The notes under the pieces were generated by a model. The model searched no databases. It was not told where the DNA came from and saw nothing but the letters and a program-made list of their open reading frames with translations. Of a DNA stretch of 64,000 nt, positions 1 to 8,989 are shown piece by piece (position 1 is the first letter of the stretch; each line of letters begins with the position of its first letter). Position numbers and translations under genes: made by a program. This stretch comes from Saprospiraceae bacterium (lineage in GTDB: Bacteria > Bacteroidota > Bacteroidia > Chitinophagales > Saprospiraceae), in the NCBI GenBank assembly GCA_016719855.1, contig JADJYH010000028.1, forward strand, positions 1 to 64,000, in the 5' to 3' direction.

Positions 1-496
1 CAAAAAGCCCGATATTTTGGCCCTCTCCATAAAATACTTCAAAAAAGTTGTTCCCAGCATTTTCACCTGGAATCCAAATGAAGTTGGTAAAGTTCCATCC
101 AGAGTTGCAGTCGTCAGGGGTGGCCACAAAGTCAAGATGTCACAGGCACCGCCTGCAGGCACCGGGCGCCATGTCGAAATCAGAACAGTCTGGGTGCTGG
201 TTGTCAATGGCCACAAACCCGAAAACGCTGCTTCCATGCGGGGATGGGCCGACGATGACGGGAAGCGCCGAGAAGGCGAAATTGCCAAGTTATTGCCTCC
301 GCCCTGCAAGTGGAATCCGTCGTTTTGCCAACGCCATCGTACTGGAAGTTGATGGTACGAAATATTCAGCCGTTGATGCAGTCGCCCTCTGTGGCCACAA
401 GGTCGAAGATTTGGCATTGGGCATGGGTTTTCACCGTCGCCGAAGCAGCAAGTAAAGGAGGAAAATGTGGAATAAATGATGTTTTTCACTTGACAT
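1..496 (-). pseudogene. Frameshifted start of a secreted repeat protein, running off the left edge
   Basis: No single frame is open, but the minus strand carries coherent protein pieces in shifting frames. An ATG at 496 starts a hydrophobic leader (MSSEKHHLFHIFLLYLLL). After a frame change come the pieces CQIFDLVATEGDCING and DFVATPDDCNSGWNFTNF. These share the pattern D-(L/F)-V-A-T-x-x-D-C-x-x-G-(W)-N, so this looks like an exported protein built of short Cys-containing repeats. At least three frame changes are needed, near 435, 385 and 140. The gene would continue beyond base 1. I do not recognise the family. It is either a decayed gene or a badly read one. Confidence 0.5.
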
Positions 497-663
497 AGGA
501 TTTGATGGTACAAATGTTGCTGGCATTTGTAGAGGAAAATACTTTTTTGGGTTATTTTTGGATTTTCTGGCGAAGTTAGCTGTTTTTTTTAAAATTGATT
601 GTCAATATTTACTATCAAAAATGATGCCTTTGCCACTCTTGGATTTTTTCTCAAACCGATATC

Positions 664-2134
664 ATGTTGAATGAAAATAAAAACCCACTAATACTTACTT
701 TCCTCGCTTTCCCGAAAAGAAATGACCCGGTTCTCCGGTTTGCAACCTCGCCGTATTTCAACAAGCACAAAGAAATTGCGTGCCTTGGCCGAATATGTTG
801 AGCGAAATTTAACCTGATTTTCGGATAAAAATGCGACCGGACTGCCATTTATCGAAAACTTCGACCCAGACAGGCCCAACGCATCGCAGTTGGCCATCGT
901 TTTCAGCTATGCCTTGCGATTATTGGAGCAGTTCCTAGTAATTGGAAGGTCTATGAAATCAGGTAATTTTGATGATAAAACACTGTATTACAGTCAATTG
1001 CGCAAGCGAAACCTGACCAGTCTCCTAAAAAACGGATATGGCAACCAACGACCATCAAACGTGATGCCTTGCACTAAAAACACAGTGCAGTCCACGGCTT
1101 TTACGAAAAAAAAAAATACGCAACGCCGCTGAACAAGACGCCATCGCCATGCGCCTGGGGCGCGAACAGAAACGGTTTTTGGAAGAAAAAACAAGGCCAA
1201 TTTCTCGATGCATTCCCACTCACTGCAACACTTCGGGATGCCTGCGAACGCAGCCAACGATACCGACCCTCCTGAAAACTCTTGCCACCGGATGCACCTT
1301 TTTGAAAAACTGCTCGAAATCTTGAATGCGACCCACAATTAAGGCGACCGAACCCCATCAGGCGTATACCTGCAACTCTACAACTTGTTGACAAACAACG
1401 ACTTAAATCTGTTTTCCAAATGCTTGAACGATATCCGTGAAAACGAACGCCATTTCGACAGCGAGGAGTTGCAAAACCTCTACAACTACCTCCAAAACTT
1501 CTGCATCCAGTAATCAACAACGGTACCAACAGTTTTGGAGGGAGGTTTTCAGGCTTTATCAGCTTCAACTCGACAGCCAACTGCTGCTGGTGGACGGGGT
1601 ACTTCCAGAGTGGCACCACAAACATTGTCACCACGGGCCTGCGCCTCAACGAGGGCAGTGGGTTCGCAACTTTATCGAAAAATACTGCTCCTCTCTCGCT
1701 GAATCGGTGGCGGAACATGCTTACAGCGAGTGCAACTGGCGGCTTGGTTTTACCATGTCGGGAAAGCCGGGAGAGGTGCTTCCGCTCTGCTGCAAGTGGA
1801 GTACACCGACCTCCGATACAACCTCGACGCTAAGTCACTGCTGTTGCGCACCCACTTTGACCTGGAAGAGGAGGAGGCGCTGCTGGCTCACGCCGACGTT
1901 CGCCAGTTCGTGAAGCGGAACAAATCGCTGACGGATTTTCAGAAAAAGGCTACTTCCAACCTTATCCGTTTTCCTAGCGGGCGTTCAAGCTGAAAATGCA
2001 AGCGGGTTTTTGCGAAGCAAGAAAAATGGCTGGAAAGCCTGCAAAAACTGGAAGATGACATGGCCAAGTCGGAGCCGATATTCAACAGGACTTGGTTGGA
2101 AGGGGAAGGTGGAGGATTTGAAAATGGAGACTGA
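664..2134 (+). pseudogene. Decayed Bacteroidota cytosolic protein of unknown function
   Basis: Fragments in all three plus-strand frames line up in order as one protein. It starts at ATG 664 (MLNENKNPLILTFLAFPKR), continues with ATSPYFNKHKEIACL, GLPFIENFDPDRPNASQLAI, YALRLLEQFLV, VYLQLYNLLTNNDLNLFSKC, FDSEELQNLYNYLQNFCIQ, LDSQLLLVDGVLPEWHHK and YNLDAKSLLLRTHFDLEEEE, and ends with EKWLESLQKLEDDMAKSEPI before TGA at 2132. The helical, Leu/Tyr-rich fragments resemble an uncharacterised protein common in Saprospiria and Chitinophagia; this is recalled from family knowledge, not searched. I count six or more frame changes and an in-frame stop near 1513, far more than in neighbouring genes, so real decay is likely even if some indels are read errors. 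Confidence 0.6.
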
Positions 2135-2195
2135 GGGTGGAAAATGGAGAATGAGAACTTGGTTTGGGGCACCTTTCAATTCTCAATTCTCCATT
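2116..2195. repeat. Tandem-word palindromic element, split by the insertion sequence
   Basis: The left arm (about 2116-2158) repeats the words TTGAAAATGGAGA and GAAAATGGAGAATGAGAA. The right arm begins at about 2177 (TTCAATTCTCAATTCTCCAT). Its continuation TTTCAATTC lies at 3556-3566, on the other side of the insertion sequence. Without the 1352-bp insertion and one copy of the target duplication, this would be a single intergenic hairpin between the pseudogene and rsmH. The word family is the same as at 47757-47834. Confidence 0.65.
2185..2195. repeat. Target-site duplication, left copy
   Basis: AATTCTCCATT abuts the left inverted repeat of the insertion sequence and is identical to 3548-3558. 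Eleven bases is within the range usual for IS4-family elements. Confidence 0.9.
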
Positions 2196-3547
2196 AGGGG
2201 TGTACGAAGGAATAAAGTAATCAAAAATATTGGAAGGTTAGCAAATCAAGGGCCTTTATTTAAGTAGGCCCTAAGCACTTGTTTCAGCCTGTCCACGCCT
2301 TGCGGGGTCTCTACCAATTCAAGGGTGACCCCTGCCTGAAGTTCTTTGAAAAACCTGGTTTTAGCGATTTTGTACGACTTGATTCCATTCTGTTTTTTAT
2401 AGACCAAGATGAGCATCGCGGCAATCAGGGTGCAGTAGAGCATGACCTGGATTGCGTTGATGTCATTGCACACGAAATGGGTGAGGTTCATTTCCTGCTT
2501 GAGGAAGCGGAAGAACACCTCAATGTCCCATCGCTTGCGGTAAACCTCGGCGATGGCATCGGCATCCAGGAAGAGGACGTTTGTCACAAAGAAGAGCCTT
2601 TTGCCGGTTTTCACCACCACGGCCTCGACAAGCCGGAACTCTTCCTTGACCAGCTTGCTGCCATCGCCGTACAGGTAAACGATGCTGTCCTGCACAAAGC
2701 GTAGGCCGTTGATTTCTTTGCTTGGCGCTTCGGCATGCTGGCGGATGAGCTTATGACGGTTGCGCTCGTTCAGCCGGGTGACAAACAGGGTCTTGAAGCC
2801 GTTCAGCTCGCAAAACGTTTTGCGGCTCTTCAGGCCCCGGTCAAATACGATGAGGCTGCGGCTGTCATGGGACTGGGACTGGATCATTTCCCTAAGGGCA
2901 ACCTCCTCCCCCAAATGGTCCTGGTCCTTGAAAAAACGCATGCGGACCTCAAAGTCCCCCAACAGTTCGGTCGTCAACTTGACCTGGTTCTTCTTCTTGC
3001 TGGTGTTGCCCACCTTCATCCCTTCCAGCACATGGCTGAAAACGGAGACCATCGTCGAGTCGTACCGCTTGAGGTTGTACTGCCCGGACAGTTCCTTTTG
3101 GCCATATTCGGCGGACAACAGCCGTCGGGTGTGCTCGTAAAGCTGTTCGAAAAAACGCACCTCTATGTTCACCAGCCGGTCACGGATGCTGCTGTGGGCG
3201 GTCCTTTTGCCCACCACGCTTGCTTCCAGCAACTGGAAGGGGACCGAGGAATACTGTTCCGCCATTGTGCGCAGGCTCAAACGCTCGCTGTCAAGTATGC
3301 TATAGAGTATCAGCTTGAAAACTGTGGCAGCTTCCAGCTTGATGACCCATTTGTCGGCATTGAACCGTCGGCAAAGGTCTTGAAGCACCGATTCTCCCAA
3401 CGAAGTCAGCAGGGAGGCGGAGCTCACAGATTTGGGAACTATTATTTTCGCCTTTTCCATGGCGAAAGATTGACAAAATCGCTGACTCCAACTTTTTCAA
3501 TGAACGGATTGTGTTTTTTTGATTACTTTAATCCTTCGTACACCCCT
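2196..3547 (-). mobile_element. IS4-family insertion sequence, 1352 bp, structurally complete
   Basis: The ends are imperfect 32-bp inverted repeats at 2196-2227 and 3516-3547. Both begin AGGGGTGTACGAAGG and differ at one position (the 17th). An 11-bp direct repeat flanks the element on both sides. Its single gene is an IS4-type DDE transposase on the minus strand with no disruption. Sharp ends, an intact transposase and an identical target duplication point to a recent insertion. The target is one arm of an intergenic palindrome, immediately behind the rsmH stop codon. Confidence 0.93.
2246..3460 (-). CDS. IS4-family DDE transposase
   Basis: This 404-residue protein would cut and join the ends of the insertion sequence that carries it. 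Candidate catalytic aspartates lie in KRYDSTMVSVF (D134) and LIVFDRGL (D207). The C-terminal segment YRKRWDIEVFFRFLK gives the exact IS4 signature Y-(2)-R-(3)-E-(6)-K at Y307, R310, E314 and K321, so E314 is the third acidic residue. An N-terminal region of about 120 residues with the helical, Arg-rich look of a DNA-binding domain precedes the RNase-H-like fold. The ATG at 3460 is 56 bp inside the right inverted repeat, and the stop lies 19 bp from the left one. No frameshift is seen, in contrast to the surrounding genes. Confidence 0.95.
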   Translation of the reverse strand: MEKAKIIVPKSVSSASLLTSLGESVLQDLCRRFNADKWVIKLEAATVFKLILYSILDSERLSLRTMAEQYSSVPFQLLEASVVGKRTAHSSIRDRLVNIEVRFFEQLYEHTRRLLSAEYGQKELSGQYNLKRYDSTMVSVFSHVLEGMKVGNTSKKKNQVKLTTELLGDFEVRMRFFKDQDHLGEEVALREMIQSQSHDSRSLIVFDRGLKSRKTFCELNGFKTLFVTRLNERNRHKLIRQHAEAPSKEINGLRFVQDSIVYLYGDGSKLVKEEFRLVEAVVVKTGKRLFFVTNVLFLDADAIAEVYRKRWDIEVFFRFLKQEMNLTHFVCNDINAIQVMLYCTLIAAMLILVYKKQNGIKSYKIAKTRFFKELQAGVTLELVETPQGVDRLKQVLRAYLNKGP

Positions 3548-3558
3548 AATTCTCCATT
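3548..3558. repeat. Target-site duplication, right copy
   Basis: AATTCTCCATT directly after the right inverted repeat is identical to 2185-2195. It ends one base before the stop codon of rsmH (3560-3562). Confidence 0.9.
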
Positions 3559-3559
3559 T

Positions 3560-4455
3560 TCAATTCTTTTCGCCTACTCTCATTTTCGCACTCCTTGCCC
3601 TCGAATTTTCAGCCATTTCGGCTTCAGAAGGAGTGATTACACCTTTATTTATCTGTTCAAAAGGTCTTTCAATTTTGCCGTAGAAGTCGCTTACCACTTC
3701 GCCTTCCACGTTGCCGGTTTTCAGCAGGTTCTTCACCATGCGGTCTTCGAGGCTGTGGTAGCTGATGACCACCAGCCTGCCACCGGGCTTGAGCACTTCG
3801 AGCGTGGCTTCGAGGAATTCCTGCAAAGCGCCCATCTCGTCGTTCACTTCGATGCGCAAGGCTTGGAAAACCTGCGCCAAGTAACGGTGCCGTTGCCCCC
3901 GAATTAGCGGTTCGATGATGCCAAGCAGGTCGCCGATGGTGCGGATGGGCCGGTGCTCCCGACCCTGCACGATTTTTTGCGCCAGCGACTTTGCATTTCG
4001 CACTTCGCCATATTCGCCAAAAACCTGCTGCAAGGCATCTGCTGAATAAGTTTTCAAAACCGTTGCCGCCGTGGTTTCATCGGAGCGGTTCATCCGCATG
4101 TCCAAATCGGCCTCGAAACGGAACGAGAAGCCTCGTTCGGCTTCATCGAGTTGGTGGGAGCTGACCCCGAGGTCGGCCAAGATGCCATCCACCTGCTTCA
4201 CGCCGTGCAGCCGCAAGAACTGGCGGATGTAGCGGAAGTTGTGGTGGTTGAACGTGAAGCGCTCGTCGTCAATCAAATTGCGGAGCGAATCGTCATCCTG
4301 GTCGAAGGCGAACAAGCGCCCTTTTCACCCAACTCATTCAAAACCAACCGACTGTGACCACCACCGCCGAAGGTAGCATCGAGGTAAACGCCGTCTTTTT
4401 TAATAGCTAGCGCTTCGATGCTTTCTTTGGCGAGAATGGGAATGTGGTAGGCCAT
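3560..4455 (-). CDS. rsmH: 16S rRNA (cytosine1402-N4)-methyltransferase RsmH, with one frameshift
   Basis: RsmH uses S-adenosylmethionine to methylate C1402 of 16S rRNA in the ribosomal P site. The N-terminal part (MAYHIPILAKESIEAL, then the SAM-binding glycine-rich LDATFGGGGHS) reads from ATG 4455. The rest (FAFDQDDDSLRN, then GILADLGVSSHQLDEAERGF) lies in another frame ending at 3560. The break is in an A-run near 4322: one extra A restores GEKGRLFAFDQD, the usual family sequence, so a missing base in a homopolymer is the likely cause. Without it the length, about 298 residues, is normal. It lies 9 bp behind mraZ, the classical start of the division and cell-wall cluster, but no ftsL or ftsI follows. 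Its TGA stop lies within the intergenic tandem-word repeat. Confidence 0.93.
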
Positions 4456-4464
4456 ACAGTCGAA

Positions 4465-4971
4465 TTATATAGGCTTTGCAACCCCTTTGTCTGCCATTAC
4501 GATTTGCGCAAGTTGTGCCATGTCAAGTTCTTCATTGAGCTGTTTTTCGTACTCAGCTACCGACCAGATTTCCACTTTGTCGTTGACGGCGGCCAGCATC
4601 ACCTCCCCATCGCCTTCCATGATGCCTGCCCATTCGAGCAGTTGGTTGGGGAAGTTGAGGCGGTCGGCGCTGTCACGCTTCAGCGGCGTGGCACCCCTGT
4701 AAAATGCACGCTTGAAAAGGCGGGCATTGGTATCAAATTCGTTGATTTGATTAACTTGCGCAGATTTTTCGTCCCAAACTTTTTTGGGATAAAGGACAAG
4801 GCATTTTTCCATCCCCCGGTTAACCACAAAATTGTCCCGCTCGTCGGACGCCAGTTGCTCAAGCAAGCCGCTTGGCAGGCGAAGGCGACCTTTCGGGTCA
4901 ATCTTGCAAGCATATTCTCCTAGAAGTTGGTTCATTACCGTTGATTCAATTTCTTGGCCAAAAGTATTCAC
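4465..4971 (-). CDS. mraZ: Transcriptional regulator MraZ
   Basis: MraZ is a ring-forming DNA-binding protein that controls the division and cell-wall operon it heads. The AbrB-like motif LLGEYACKIDPKGRLRLPSG is near the N terminus, and a second, more diverged copy follows (from about residue 95), as expected for the two-domain fold. The 168-residue reading starts at GTG 4971 behind TGGAGGAAA. An internal ATG at 4935 (MNQLLGEYAC) would match the shorter N terminus common in the family, so the start is not certain. The gene is followed by rsmH after 9 bp. Direct TGGGA repeats just upstream fit autoregulation. Confidence 0.93.
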   Translation of the reverse strand: MNTFGQEIESTVMNQLLGEYACKIDPKGRLRLPSGLLEQLASDERDNFVVNRGMEKCLVLYPKKVWDEKSAQVNQINEFDTNARLFKRAFYRGATPLKRDSADRLNFPNQLLEWAGIMEGDGEVMLAAVNDKVEIWSVAEYEKQLNEELDMAQLAQIVMADKGVAKPI

Positions 4972-4975
4972 TTTC

Positions 4976-5000
4976 CTCCATTAATTCCCACTTTCTCCCA
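4976..5000 (-). promoter_or_regulatory. MraZ-binding repeats (TGGGN boxes)
   Basis: Read on the minus strand, the bases in front of mraZ are TGGGA-N5-TGGGA-N5-TGGAG, three boxes at exact 10-bp spacing at 4996-5000, 4986-4990 and 4976-4980. MraZ is known to bind TGGGN repeats with 5-nt spacers in its own promoter. The last box overlaps the ribosome-binding site of the GTG start, so bound MraZ could also block access to that region. Confidence 0.75.
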
Positions 5001-5342
5001 CCAGAAGTGCGAAAAAAGTTTTCCACATTGGTGTTTTCCAAGAAAATTCCTAGCTCTTCATTGATTTGCGGTAGTCAGTTTCACCTATTTGGTTAAATAT
5101 CTTAATAATGGCTAATTGAAATTTTGCATTTCTGGAGGTACTTGGATCCATAAGGAGCAGTTGATTTCCACTTTTTACACCGAAGTCAAAAATTTGAGGC
5201 AAAAGCATGATGGAACTTCACACTTTGAAACAGATTTTCAATGAATTTGAAACAGTAAAACACAGGATCAGGCATGCCTATGTCCAGGAGGCTGTGATTT
5301 GGAAAGCTTGTGAATATTGGAATGTTGGAAGCGGAGGGGATA
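5001..5342. other. Intergenic region upstream of mraZ
   Basis: About 340 bp of AT-rich sequence lie between the MraZ boxes and the stop codon of the glycosyltransferase. It should contain the mraZ promoter on the minus strand, but I could not assign promoter elements with confidence. A 63-codon reading frame at 5207-5398 on the plus strand has no recognisable features and runs into the opposite gene, so I do not call it. Confidence 0.5.
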
Positions 5343-6059
5343 TCAGTGGAAAAGGCTGTTCCACTTCATTTGGAATACCCCAAAAACAGCTTCCTTGACA
5401 ATACCCTTCGACATTTTGGAGGTGCCTTCGATGCGATCGGTAAAGGTGATAGGAATTTCCTTGATTTTGAATCCAAGCAACCAAGCGGTGAACTTCATTT
5501 CGATTTGGAAAGCATATCCTATGAAGTTGATTTTTGACAAGTCCATGGTTTCCAGCACTTTACGACGATACCCAACGAAGCCAGCAGTAGGGTCTTTTAC
5601 CCACATCCAAGTAATAAGGCGAACATATAGCGAAGCTCCGTAGGAAAGCACCTGCCTATCTGCGGGCCAGTTCACACACTTGCCGCCCTTGACGTAGCGG
5701 GAACCAACGACTACGTCTGCACCTTTTTCCAAGGTTTCAAGCATCCTGGGCAAGTCGTCTGGGTTGTGCGAGAAGTCGCAGTCCATCTCGAAAATATAGT
5801 CGTAACCTTTTTCAAGACCGTACTTGAAGCCTTCGATGTAGGCGGTGCCGAGGCCAAGCTTGCCACTTCGCTGGAGCAGGAAAATTCGGTTCGGGTACTC
5901 GGCGCATTTCTCACGGACGACGGCGGAGGTGCCATCGGGAGAGCCATCGTCAACCACCAGCACATCAAAGAAGACGGGCAGGGATTGCACAGCATCGAGC
6001 ATTTTTCCAACGTTTTCGAGTTCGTTGTAGGTGGGTATGATGACAAGGTTCTTCGACAA
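5343..6059 (-). CDS. Polyprenol monophosphomannose synthase-like glycosyltransferase (GT2)
   Basis: This 238-residue enzyme belongs to the Dpm1-like branch of glycosyltransferase family 2, which transfers a sugar from a nucleotide donor to a polyprenyl phosphate at the inner membrane face. Visible motifs are the N-terminal IPTYNELENV, the nucleotide-binding VVDDGSPDGT, the metal-binding MDCDFSHNP, GSRYVKGG, and ITFTDRIEGTSKMS near the C terminus. There is no C-terminal membrane segment, so it is the soluble type. The ATG at 6059 gives the usual start (MSKNLVIIPTYNE). Its substrate (mannose or another hexose) cannot be read from the sequence. It stands between two transcription-end structures and may be a single-gene unit. 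Confidence 0.9.
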   Translation of the reverse strand: MSKNLVIIPTYNELENVGKMLDAVQSLPVFFDVLVVDDGSPDGTSAVVREKCAEYPNRIFLLQRSGKLGLGTAYIEGFKYGLEKGYDYIFEMDCDFSHNPDDLPRMLETLEKGADVVVGSRYVKGGKCVNWPADRQVLSYGASLYVRLITWMWVKDPTAGFVGYRRKVLETMDLSKINFIGYAFQIEMKFTAWLLGFKIKEIPITFTDRIEGTSKMSKGIVKEAVFGVFQMKWNSLFH

Positions 6060-6081
6060 TACTGGTCAGATTTTTTCAAAA

Positions 6082-6121
6082 CAACAGAGGTGGCGCTCCA
6101 ATTGATGCGTCACCTCTGTTG
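6082..6121 (-). terminator. Hairpin between the GWxTD gene and the glycosyltransferase
   Basis: The arms CAACAGAGGTG and CACCTCTGTTG (6082-6092 and 6111-6121) enclose an 18-base loop. On the minus strand the stem is followed by TTTTG, so it may end transcription of the GWxTD gene. Confidence 0.6.
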
Positions 6122-6218
6122 CTGAATCCGGGGCAAAATTATACATTTTTGGCATTGGTGTCCTATCATCCCGGACAAGAATCAAGTTCGAATGTTTTTT
6201 TCAAAAATAATACCGCTC

Positions 6219-7694
6219 TTAAAAACTCTCGAACAACTGACGGGCATGCCTTCCAGTGTTGGATTGCATTTGAGTTCCATCAATGTAGTCGTTGCCTTGA
6301 ATTTCATTCGGGGCATTGCGGTAAAGGTCTATTTCCCAACGGGGGTTGTAGGTTTCGCCTCTGGCAGTGGAATGCAAAAGCACGTGGCCGTTCGTTACCA
6401 ATGACGGATTATAGAACAGAAACTTGACGTTGTTCTGATTCGTCTTTGGAAACTGGTTGTAGAACCAAATCTCGTAAGGTGGTGCGCTGGGTTCGTTTTC
6501 CTCAAAAACCGTGTTGCTGGGCGCTCCGTACTTCAGGAAAATATAGCCCCTATCAGTCTCGAAGCCACGCCCAAAACCATTCGCAAAGCTCTGGTCAACC
6601 TGCCTGGCGACCCTCATGTACTCGCTGTAAGCGGCCTCGGGATTGTTGTGGTTTTCTTTAATCCAATAACTGAAAAGGTATAGGCGCATGGCGTTCTCGT
6701 TGCGTTGGGAGGTTATCATTTTGACGTGCTCGCCATCCGCTTTGTCCACGTGCATCATAATGGCTTTTAGTGCATAAACCAGTTCGTCAACGGACATTTT
6801 GCCTACAAACTCATCCTCTAGCGCAAATTTCCCGGTAGTCATTTCTTCGCTGGAAAGCTTGAAATAGGGGTTACTTCGCTGGAAAGGCGTAGCTTTTTTC
6901 GCAAGAAGTTGGCGATCCTTGTCCCTGATTTCAATGACGAGGTTGTAGTTCCCGGTGGGCAGTTCTTTGATGTCAACCTGCTGAACGGCGGCGGCAACAG
7001 GCTCGGGTTTTTTGCGCTTGTGTGAAACAGAAATCTTCTCTTCCCTATCTTTCGTATCGGCGTTGTCTATGAACAATGTTTGCAAGTAGTCCGCGCCAAT
7101 GGCCTTATCCGTGTTGTAAACTTCACAGTAAAACAACATCAGCTCGTCATTTTTTTCATAAAAATTGGTGGGCATTGGCTCGAAAATGAAATTGCCCTTG
7201 GCCATCGGGTTGGTGGAGGTGGCACCTGGCGGTGCGTTTTTCACGGAAGCGAGCAGTTCGATGTCGGAGATGGAAAGTTTTTCAATATCGTAGTTGATGG
7301 AAAATGACGACTCGTATTTGCGGGCATTCCCCGTTTTCACCATGTCCTCCACGGAAACTTCAAGTTGGTAGTCGCCATTGGGCAGGGCGTAACGCTTGAC
7401 GTCTACAAAGTCAATGAGCGTTGGTGAGGCCGGTCCGCTCAAGTGGTATTTGTCGAACTTGACCACGTTTTCGCCTTGTTTGAACAGGATAACCACGTCA
7501 ACCCTGGCCTGATTGGTACTGTCGGTGACAGGTGCCACCCCAGCCGAACGGCCAAGCACGTTCAGGTAGATTTCGATATACCCATCTCCCTGGCTCTGAA
7601 AAGTGGCGTAGGAAATGCTGGCATCAATGCCATCTTGTGCCCTCGAAAAGGCGGGAAGTGCAACGCACAACAGGAAAGTTAAAATGTTTTTCAT
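6219..7694 (-). CDS. GWxTD domain-containing secreted protein
   Basis: The 491-residue protein begins with a signal peptide (MKNILTFLLCVALPAFSRA, cleavage expected before QDG). Its C-terminal third carries the GWxTD domain: FGRGFETDRGYIFLKYGAP, then PYEIWFYNQFP and NVKFLFYNPS. In this copy the name-giving motif reads GFETD. The N-terminal two thirds contain beta-rich segments (for example LIDFVDVKRYALPNGDYQLE) typical of family members in Bacteroidota. The molecular function of the domain is unknown and the protein is probably periplasmic. It starts at ATG 7694 and is divergent from the MscS gene across 149 bp. Confidence 0.88.
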   Translation of the reverse strand: MKNILTFLLCVALPAFSRAQDGIDASISYATFQSQGDGYIEIYLNVLGRSAGVAPVTDSTNQARVDVVILFKQGENVVKFDKYHLSGPASPTLIDFVDVKRYALPNGDYQLEVSVEDMVKTGNARKYESSFSINYDIEKLSISDIELLASVKNAPPGATSTNPMAKGNFIFEPMPTNFYEKNDELMLFYCEVYNTDKAIGADYLQTLFIDNADTKDREEKISVSHKRKKPEPVAAAVQQVDIKELPTGNYNLVIEIRDKDRQLLAKKATPFQRSNPYFKLSSEEMTTGKFALEDEFVGKMSVDELVYALKAIMMHVDKADGEHVKMITSQRNENAMRLYLFSYWIKENHNNPEAAYSEYMRVARQVDQSFANGFGRGFETDRGYIFLKYGAPSNTVFEENEPSAPPYEIWFYNQFPKTNQNNVKFLFYNPSLVTNGHVLLHSTARGETYNPRWEIDLYRNAPNEIQGNDYIDGTQMQSNTGRHARQLFESF

Positions 7695-7843
7695 GCCTAA
7701 AGTATTTAAAAAATAAGGCTTTGGGACGCTCTCATTGCGCTTGCGGGAAGACAGGATTTCGAAAAACGATGTAAGTTATGCAGTTTTGCCGGACAGAAAT
7801 ACAGATAGCTTTGCAAAAGACAGGTTAAAACCAGATTTGTAAC

Positions 7844-8680
7844 ATGGATTTCAAAGAATTTCTCGAATGGCACATCAACATTGGCTCCTTCAAGTTGACA
7901 ATGGCGCATTTTGCCATCACCCTGCTTGTTTTGATGATAGCAAAGACATTGACTTGGCTGTTCCACCATGTGCTGCTGGAAAGGTATTTCAGTAAAAAAA
8001 AGGTGGACAAAGGGCGGCAAATTGCCTTACGGCAATTCCTGAGCTACATCATTTGGGTATTGGCCGTGTTCGCCATCCTCGAACTGTTTGGCGTCAGTTC
8101 CATGATATGGGCAAGCTCGGCGGCACTGCTGGTAGGCATTGGGTTGGGCTTGCAGGACAGCTTCAAGGACTTGATTTCCGGCATTATCATCTTGGTGGAG
8201 GGCACGGTGGAGGTCGGCGATATACTCGAGGTGGATGGCATCGTGGCGAGGGTCATCAGCATTGGGCTGCGAACCTCGAAGCTGGAAACCCGAGACCGGG
8301 TGAGCATCCTCATTCCCAACTCCAAACTCGTGGTGAACCAAGTGACCAACTGGACGCACGACGATTTTCCTACCCGCTTCCATGTCAAAGTCGGGGTCGC
8401 CTACGGCTCTGACCTGCAATTGGTGACAAACCTGCTCATAAAAGCTGCCGAGTCGAACGAACAAGTGCTCACTGACCCCCCCGTGACCGTTCAGTTCAAA
8501 CACTTCGGAGACTCTGCACTTGAATTTGAACTGCTGTTTTACACCAAAGAATTTTTCAGGATTGAGGTCGTGAAAAGCGAAATCCGTTACGTCATTGACC
8601 AACTCTTCAAGGAAAACCAAGTGCATATTCCATTCCCGCAGCGGGACGTTTGGCTGCGCAAATTGGAGGAAGGAGCATGA
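7844..8680 (+). CDS. MscS-family mechanosensitive ion channel
   Basis: This 278-residue inner-membrane protein should open under membrane tension and release osmolytes. Two N-terminal hydrophobic segments (about 18-40 and 65-85) precede the pore helix, which has the small-residue pattern ASSAALLVGIGLGLQDSFKD. The beta domain follows (IIILVEGTVEVGDILEVDG, then VSIGLRTSKLETRDRVSILI-like sequence and IPNSKLVVNQVTNW), and then an alpha/beta C-terminal domain. The length and the three-helix arrangement match the small MscS class. The ATG at 7844 has no obvious ribosome-binding site, which is common in this phylum. A hairpin at 8753-8781 could end its transcript. Confidence 0.93.
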   Translation: MDFKEFLEWHINIGSFKLTMAHFAITLLVLMIAKTLTWLFHHVLLERYFSKKKVDKGRQIALRQFLSYIIWVLAVFAILELFGVSSMIWASSAALLVGIGLGLQDSFKDLISGIIILVEGTVEVGDILEVDGIVARVISIGLRTSKLETRDRVSILIPNSKLVVNQVTNWTHDDFPTRFHVKVGVAYGSDLQLVTNLLIKAAESNEQVLTDPPVTVQFKHFGDSALEFELLFYTKEFFRIEVVKSEIRYVIDQLFKENQVHIPFPQRDVWLRKLEEGA

Positions 8681-8752
8681 GTTTGGGCATTTTGACAATT
8701 CTTGTAAATAAAAATACAAACAACAACACGCTGAAAATCAAAGATTTAGGTC

Positions 8753-8781
8753 TGCCCGTCAATTATATCTGTTGACGGGCA
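8753..8781 (+). terminator. Terminator behind the MscS gene
   Basis: The perfect 10-bp arms TGCCCGTCAA and TTGACGGGCA, with a 9-base loop, are followed by TTTCC. The hairpin lies 73 bp after the MscS stop codon. Confidence 0.7.
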
Positions 8782-8989
8782 TTTCCATTCTGCGTCCTTA
8801 CGCCTAATTTTGTCGAAGAAATTTTCCTTCTCTACAAGATTTTCCCTCCATTTAATTCAGTTTGGTCTCAGCGGCAAATTTGCCGTTATCCTCAATTTAC
8901 ACCTATCATATTTCTTGGTCTTAGCCTAAGTTACGGTCCCACATTTTCAAGGTCTATTCTCACATTTCAACGAAAAATTTTCACCGGAT

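Noticed and set aside
2735..3907. Long plus-strand reading frame of 390 codons opposite the transposase and rsmH
   Set aside because: It is antisense to two well-supported genes, crosses the insertion sequence boundary and has no recognisable motif. It arises from the codon bias of the opposite strand.
5207..5398. Plus-strand frame of 63 codons upstream of mraZ
   Set aside because: It has no signal peptide, motif or ribosome-binding site and overlaps the end of the opposite glycosyltransferase gene.
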